64,000 nucleotides of DNA from the NCBI GenBank assembly GCA_947502635.1, contig CANNAN010000009.1:62001-126000 (forward strand), written 5' to 3'. Shown here piece by piece: positions 62,102-64,000 of the stretch. Numbering within the stretch: position 1 is the stretch's first letter; each line of letters opens with the position of its first letter. The stretch is from an uncultured Flavobacteriaceae bacterium. GTDB lineage: Bacteria > Bacteroidota > Bacteroidia > Flavobacteriales > Flavobacteriaceae. The notes under the pieces were generated by a model that had not been told where the DNA came from, did not search any database, and saw only the letters and a program-made list of their open reading frames with translations. The translations under genes and the position numbers were made by a program.

Positions 62102-63757
62102 ATGAAGAATTATTGTTTAGCATTTATTATCTTTTTTACGTTTTTTACATGTTTAAACGCACAAACACAATTAGGCGCTGATATTTATGGAGATGCTTCA
62201 GGTGATAGTTTTGGAAAATATGTTAGCATATCAAATAGTGGAGATGTAATTGCGATAAGTGGGATGTACAATGATAATAATGGTAATAATTCAGGGCATG
62301 TCAAAATTTATAAAAATATTTCTGGGACATGGACACAAATTGGAGATGATATTGAAGGGGTAAATACAAGTGACCAATCAGGAGCGAGTATTAGTTTATC
62401 AAATGATGGAAATATTGTTGCCATTAGTGCTCCTTGGTATAATGGTATAAGAACTGATACTGGACATGTAAGAATTTTTGAAAATATATCTGGTACATGG
62501 ACTCAAATTGGTAGTGATATAGAAGGTTCTCAGTTATATGAAAAAATAGGTACTTGTGTTCGCCTGTCTGGTGATGGCTCAATAATAGCAATTGGTGTTA
62601 CAGGTAATTCACAGAATAATTCAGGTCATGTTAGTATTTATAAAAATATATCTGGTACGTGGACACAAATTGGCAATGATATAGAAGGTGAAAATATAGG
62701 TGATTATTTTGGAGCTAGTGTAAGTTTATCTGATGCTGGTAATATAGTAGCAATTGGTTCAACCTATAATTCAGATAATGGAACTCGTTTTGGGCATGTA
62801 AGGATTTATGAAAACATATCTAATGTATGGACTCAAGTTGGGAATGACATTAATGGAATAAGTAACATTTCTTTTAGCAAAAGTATTAGTTTATCTATTG
62901 ATGGTAATATTGTGGCAATTGGAGCTACAGGTTATGATAATAGAAAAGGTTTAGTACAAATATATCAGAATGTAGCAGGAAATTGGACACAGGTTGGTGG
63001 TAATATTATTGGTAAATCAACATATTCATCCTCAGGCGATAGTGTAAGTCTATCTGATGATGGAACGGTTGTTGCAATTGGAGCTCCTGAAAGTAGCTCT
63101 GATAGAGGTTATGCAAGGCTTTATAAGAATATGTCTGGTTCTTGGGTTCAATTTGGTAATGACATTACTGGACTAATAAGTTATGACAGATTAGGAACGA
63201 GTGTAGGTTTATCTGGTGCAGGGAATATTGTTGCTATTGGAGCTGATCAAATATTTAGTGGTGATTCTAAAGGGTTTTGTAGTGTATATGATTTTAGTTC
63301 TGAATTAGCTTTGCTTGAGGTTAAAGATGATATACAAGGTAATGTCAATGGGGTTAATGTGACAGCTGCACAACTAAATAGTATTATTGGTGTATCTGGA
63401 GCAATAGAAGATGTGAATTATTCTCTAGCTTTAGCAGATGCAACCTTTGCAAACCCGAACAACCCTACCGCAATTGAAGTTCAAGCAGTAGTTGATTCAG
63501 TAAACAGTACTCTAAGTATAGAAGAAAATAAAGGAAATTATTTTAAGGTCTATCCTAATCCTGTAAAAGACATTTTAAACATTGAACTTAATAATGGTTT
63601 GGTTTTAAAAGAAGTTAATATTTACAATAGTTTAGGTCAATTTATGACTGTTTCTAGCAAATTGAAAATCATTACCAGTAAGTTTTCAAAGGGGATCTAT
63701 TTCTTGGAAGTAGAAACAAATGAAGGGAGCTCAACCAAAACTATTGTTGTGGAGTAA
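62102..63757 (+). CDS. secreted repeat protein (beta-propeller-like), T9SS cargo
   Basis: 551 residues from the ATG at 62102; the frame opens at a TTG 14 codons upstream, but only the ATG gives a compact signal peptide (CLAFIIFFTFFTCLNAQ, cut near residue 20). Residues about 21-410 hold seven or so repeats of 55-60 residues with the pattern GDxFGxSVSLSxDGNIVAIG, then GHVRIYENISGTWTQIGxDI. The periodicity suggests a beta propeller of integrin-like repeats. A low-similarity stretch (about 415-475) is followed by a T9SS sorting domain (VYPNPVKDILNIEL to KTIVVE). It is probably secreted or cell-surface anchored. Ligand unknown; near-identical repeats may be prone to slippage. Confidence 0.85.
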   Translation: MKNYCLAFIIFFTFFTCLNAQTQLGADIYGDASGDSFGKYVSISNSGDVIAISGMYNDNNGNNSGHVKIYKNISGTWTQIGDDIEGVNTSDQSGASISLSNDGNIVAISAPWYNGIRTDTGHVRIFENISGTWTQIGSDIEGSQLYEKIGTCVRLSGDGSIIAIGVTGNSQNNSGHVSIYKNISGTWTQIGNDIEGENIGDYFGASVSLSDAGNIVAIGSTYNSDNGTRFGHVRIYENISNVWTQVGNDINGISNISFSKSISLSIDGNIVAIGATGYDNRKGLVQIYQNVAGNWTQVGGNIIGKSTYSSSGDSVSLSDDGTVVAIGAPESSSDRGYARLYKNMSGSWVQFGNDITGLISYDRLGTSVGLSGAGNIVAIGADQIFSGDSKGFCSVYDFSSELALLEVKDDIQGNVNGVNVTAAQLNSIIGVSGAIEDVNYSLALADATFANPNNPTAIEVQAVVDSVNSTLSIEENKGNYFKVYPNPVKDILNIELNNGLVLKEVNIYNSLGQFMTVSSKLKIITSKFSKGIYFLEVETNEGSSTKTIVVE

Positions 63758-63895
63758 GTACTTTTTGCTTTAAAATTGTTCTTTCAGCATAGAAAATTTT
63801 CATTGACTAAAATTATGAAAGATGAATTTGGCGAAAGTGAAGAAGCTAAGGGCATTGATGAGAAATGCACTAAAGAATCCTTCAGGTTTAAATAA

Positions 63896-64000
63896 ATGAG
63901 ACAAATTCTAAGAGCCACTATACGTCCTATTTTTATTGGAATTCTATTTTACCTTTTTGTGTTATTAGCAAATAATTCAGGGGTTATCGCCGAAGATTTA
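63896..64000 (+). CDS. start of a truncated gene, membrane-anchored product
   Basis: ATG at 63896 opens a frame of 35 codons to the window end with no stop. It begins MRQILRATIRPIFIGILFYL and continues with a hydrophobic stretch (FVLLANN), so the product starts with a membrane segment. It begins directly after the TAA of a 26-codon ORF (63815-63895, MKDEFGESEEAKGIDEKCTK). Function cannot be told from this much sequence. Confidence 0.45.
   Translation, partial: MRQILRATIRPIFIGILFYLFVLLANNSGVIAEDL

Noticed and set aside
1-64000. CRISPR arrays, rRNA or tRNA genes
   Set aside because: No regularly spaced repeats or recognisable RNA-gene cores were seen by eye; a covariance or tRNA search would be needed to exclude small RNA genes.

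Overview
The window reads as chromosomal DNA of a marine-type member of the Flavobacteriaceae (Bacteroidota). It is AT-rich. Three proteins end in type IX secretion (T9SS) sorting domains, several genes have Bacteroidota-type TAnnTTTG -7 elements, Shine-Dalgarno sequences are mostly absent, and the gene content is typical of the group (DUF2490, GIN-domain protein, FG-GAP/ASPIC protein, lyase-sulfatase pair, ~800-residue FtsX/MacB permeases). I saw no rRNA, tRNA or CRISPR array, but I could not run a covariance search.

Layout. (1) 1-5.2 kb: a plus-strand cluster of two SulP anion transporters, a universal stress protein, a DUF2490 outer-membrane-type protein and a beta-carbonic anhydrase, probably for inorganic anion (perhaps bicarbonate) uptake. 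(2) 5.3-15.5 kb: housekeeping genes (cvpA-like, pheS, gpsA, nadD, gmk, yicC), a LysM/BON protein, a lipoprotein with a candidate sigma-54 promoter, and a small redox/electrophile module (monooxygenase, nitroreductase, HxlR regulator) around a palindromic divergent promoter. (3) 15.6-19.7 kb: a 1340-residue secreted protein joining FG-GAP/ASPIC repeats to a vanadium-haloperoxidase-type domain. An IS200-type transposase relic follows it. (4) 20.1-55.9 kb: the centrepiece, described below. (5) 56-59.6 kb: a lipoprotein sulfatase and a secreted PL14-like lyase with ricin-type repeats. (6) 59.6-64 kb: an accessory patch with a Fic enzyme, a broken tyrosine recombinase, a repeat-rich T9SS cargo protein and the start of a truncated gene.

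Centrepiece. About 33 kb on the minus strand encodes a TolC-type outer-membrane channel, two MacB/LolD-like ATPases, one MacA-like adaptor, ten full-length FtsX/MacB-type permeases, the scar of an eleventh, three embedded accessory envelope proteins and an unannotated 55-residue coiled-coil ORF. A divergent NtrC-type response regulator and histidine kinase lie at the upstream end. The adaptor gene and the second ATPase gene each carry a candidate sigma-54 promoter plus a matching 47-bp bipartite element (37/47 identical). In both places exactly 51 bp separate the element from the -24 box. The simplest reading is one enhancer-binding regulator controlling both ends of a multi-permease tripartite export array. 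An A-B permease pair occurs twice, ~7.35 kb apart, and the scar keeps only the first and last codons of a permease, so the array appears to grow and shrink by recombination between paralogues.

All functions are inferred from motifs and context; no searches were run.
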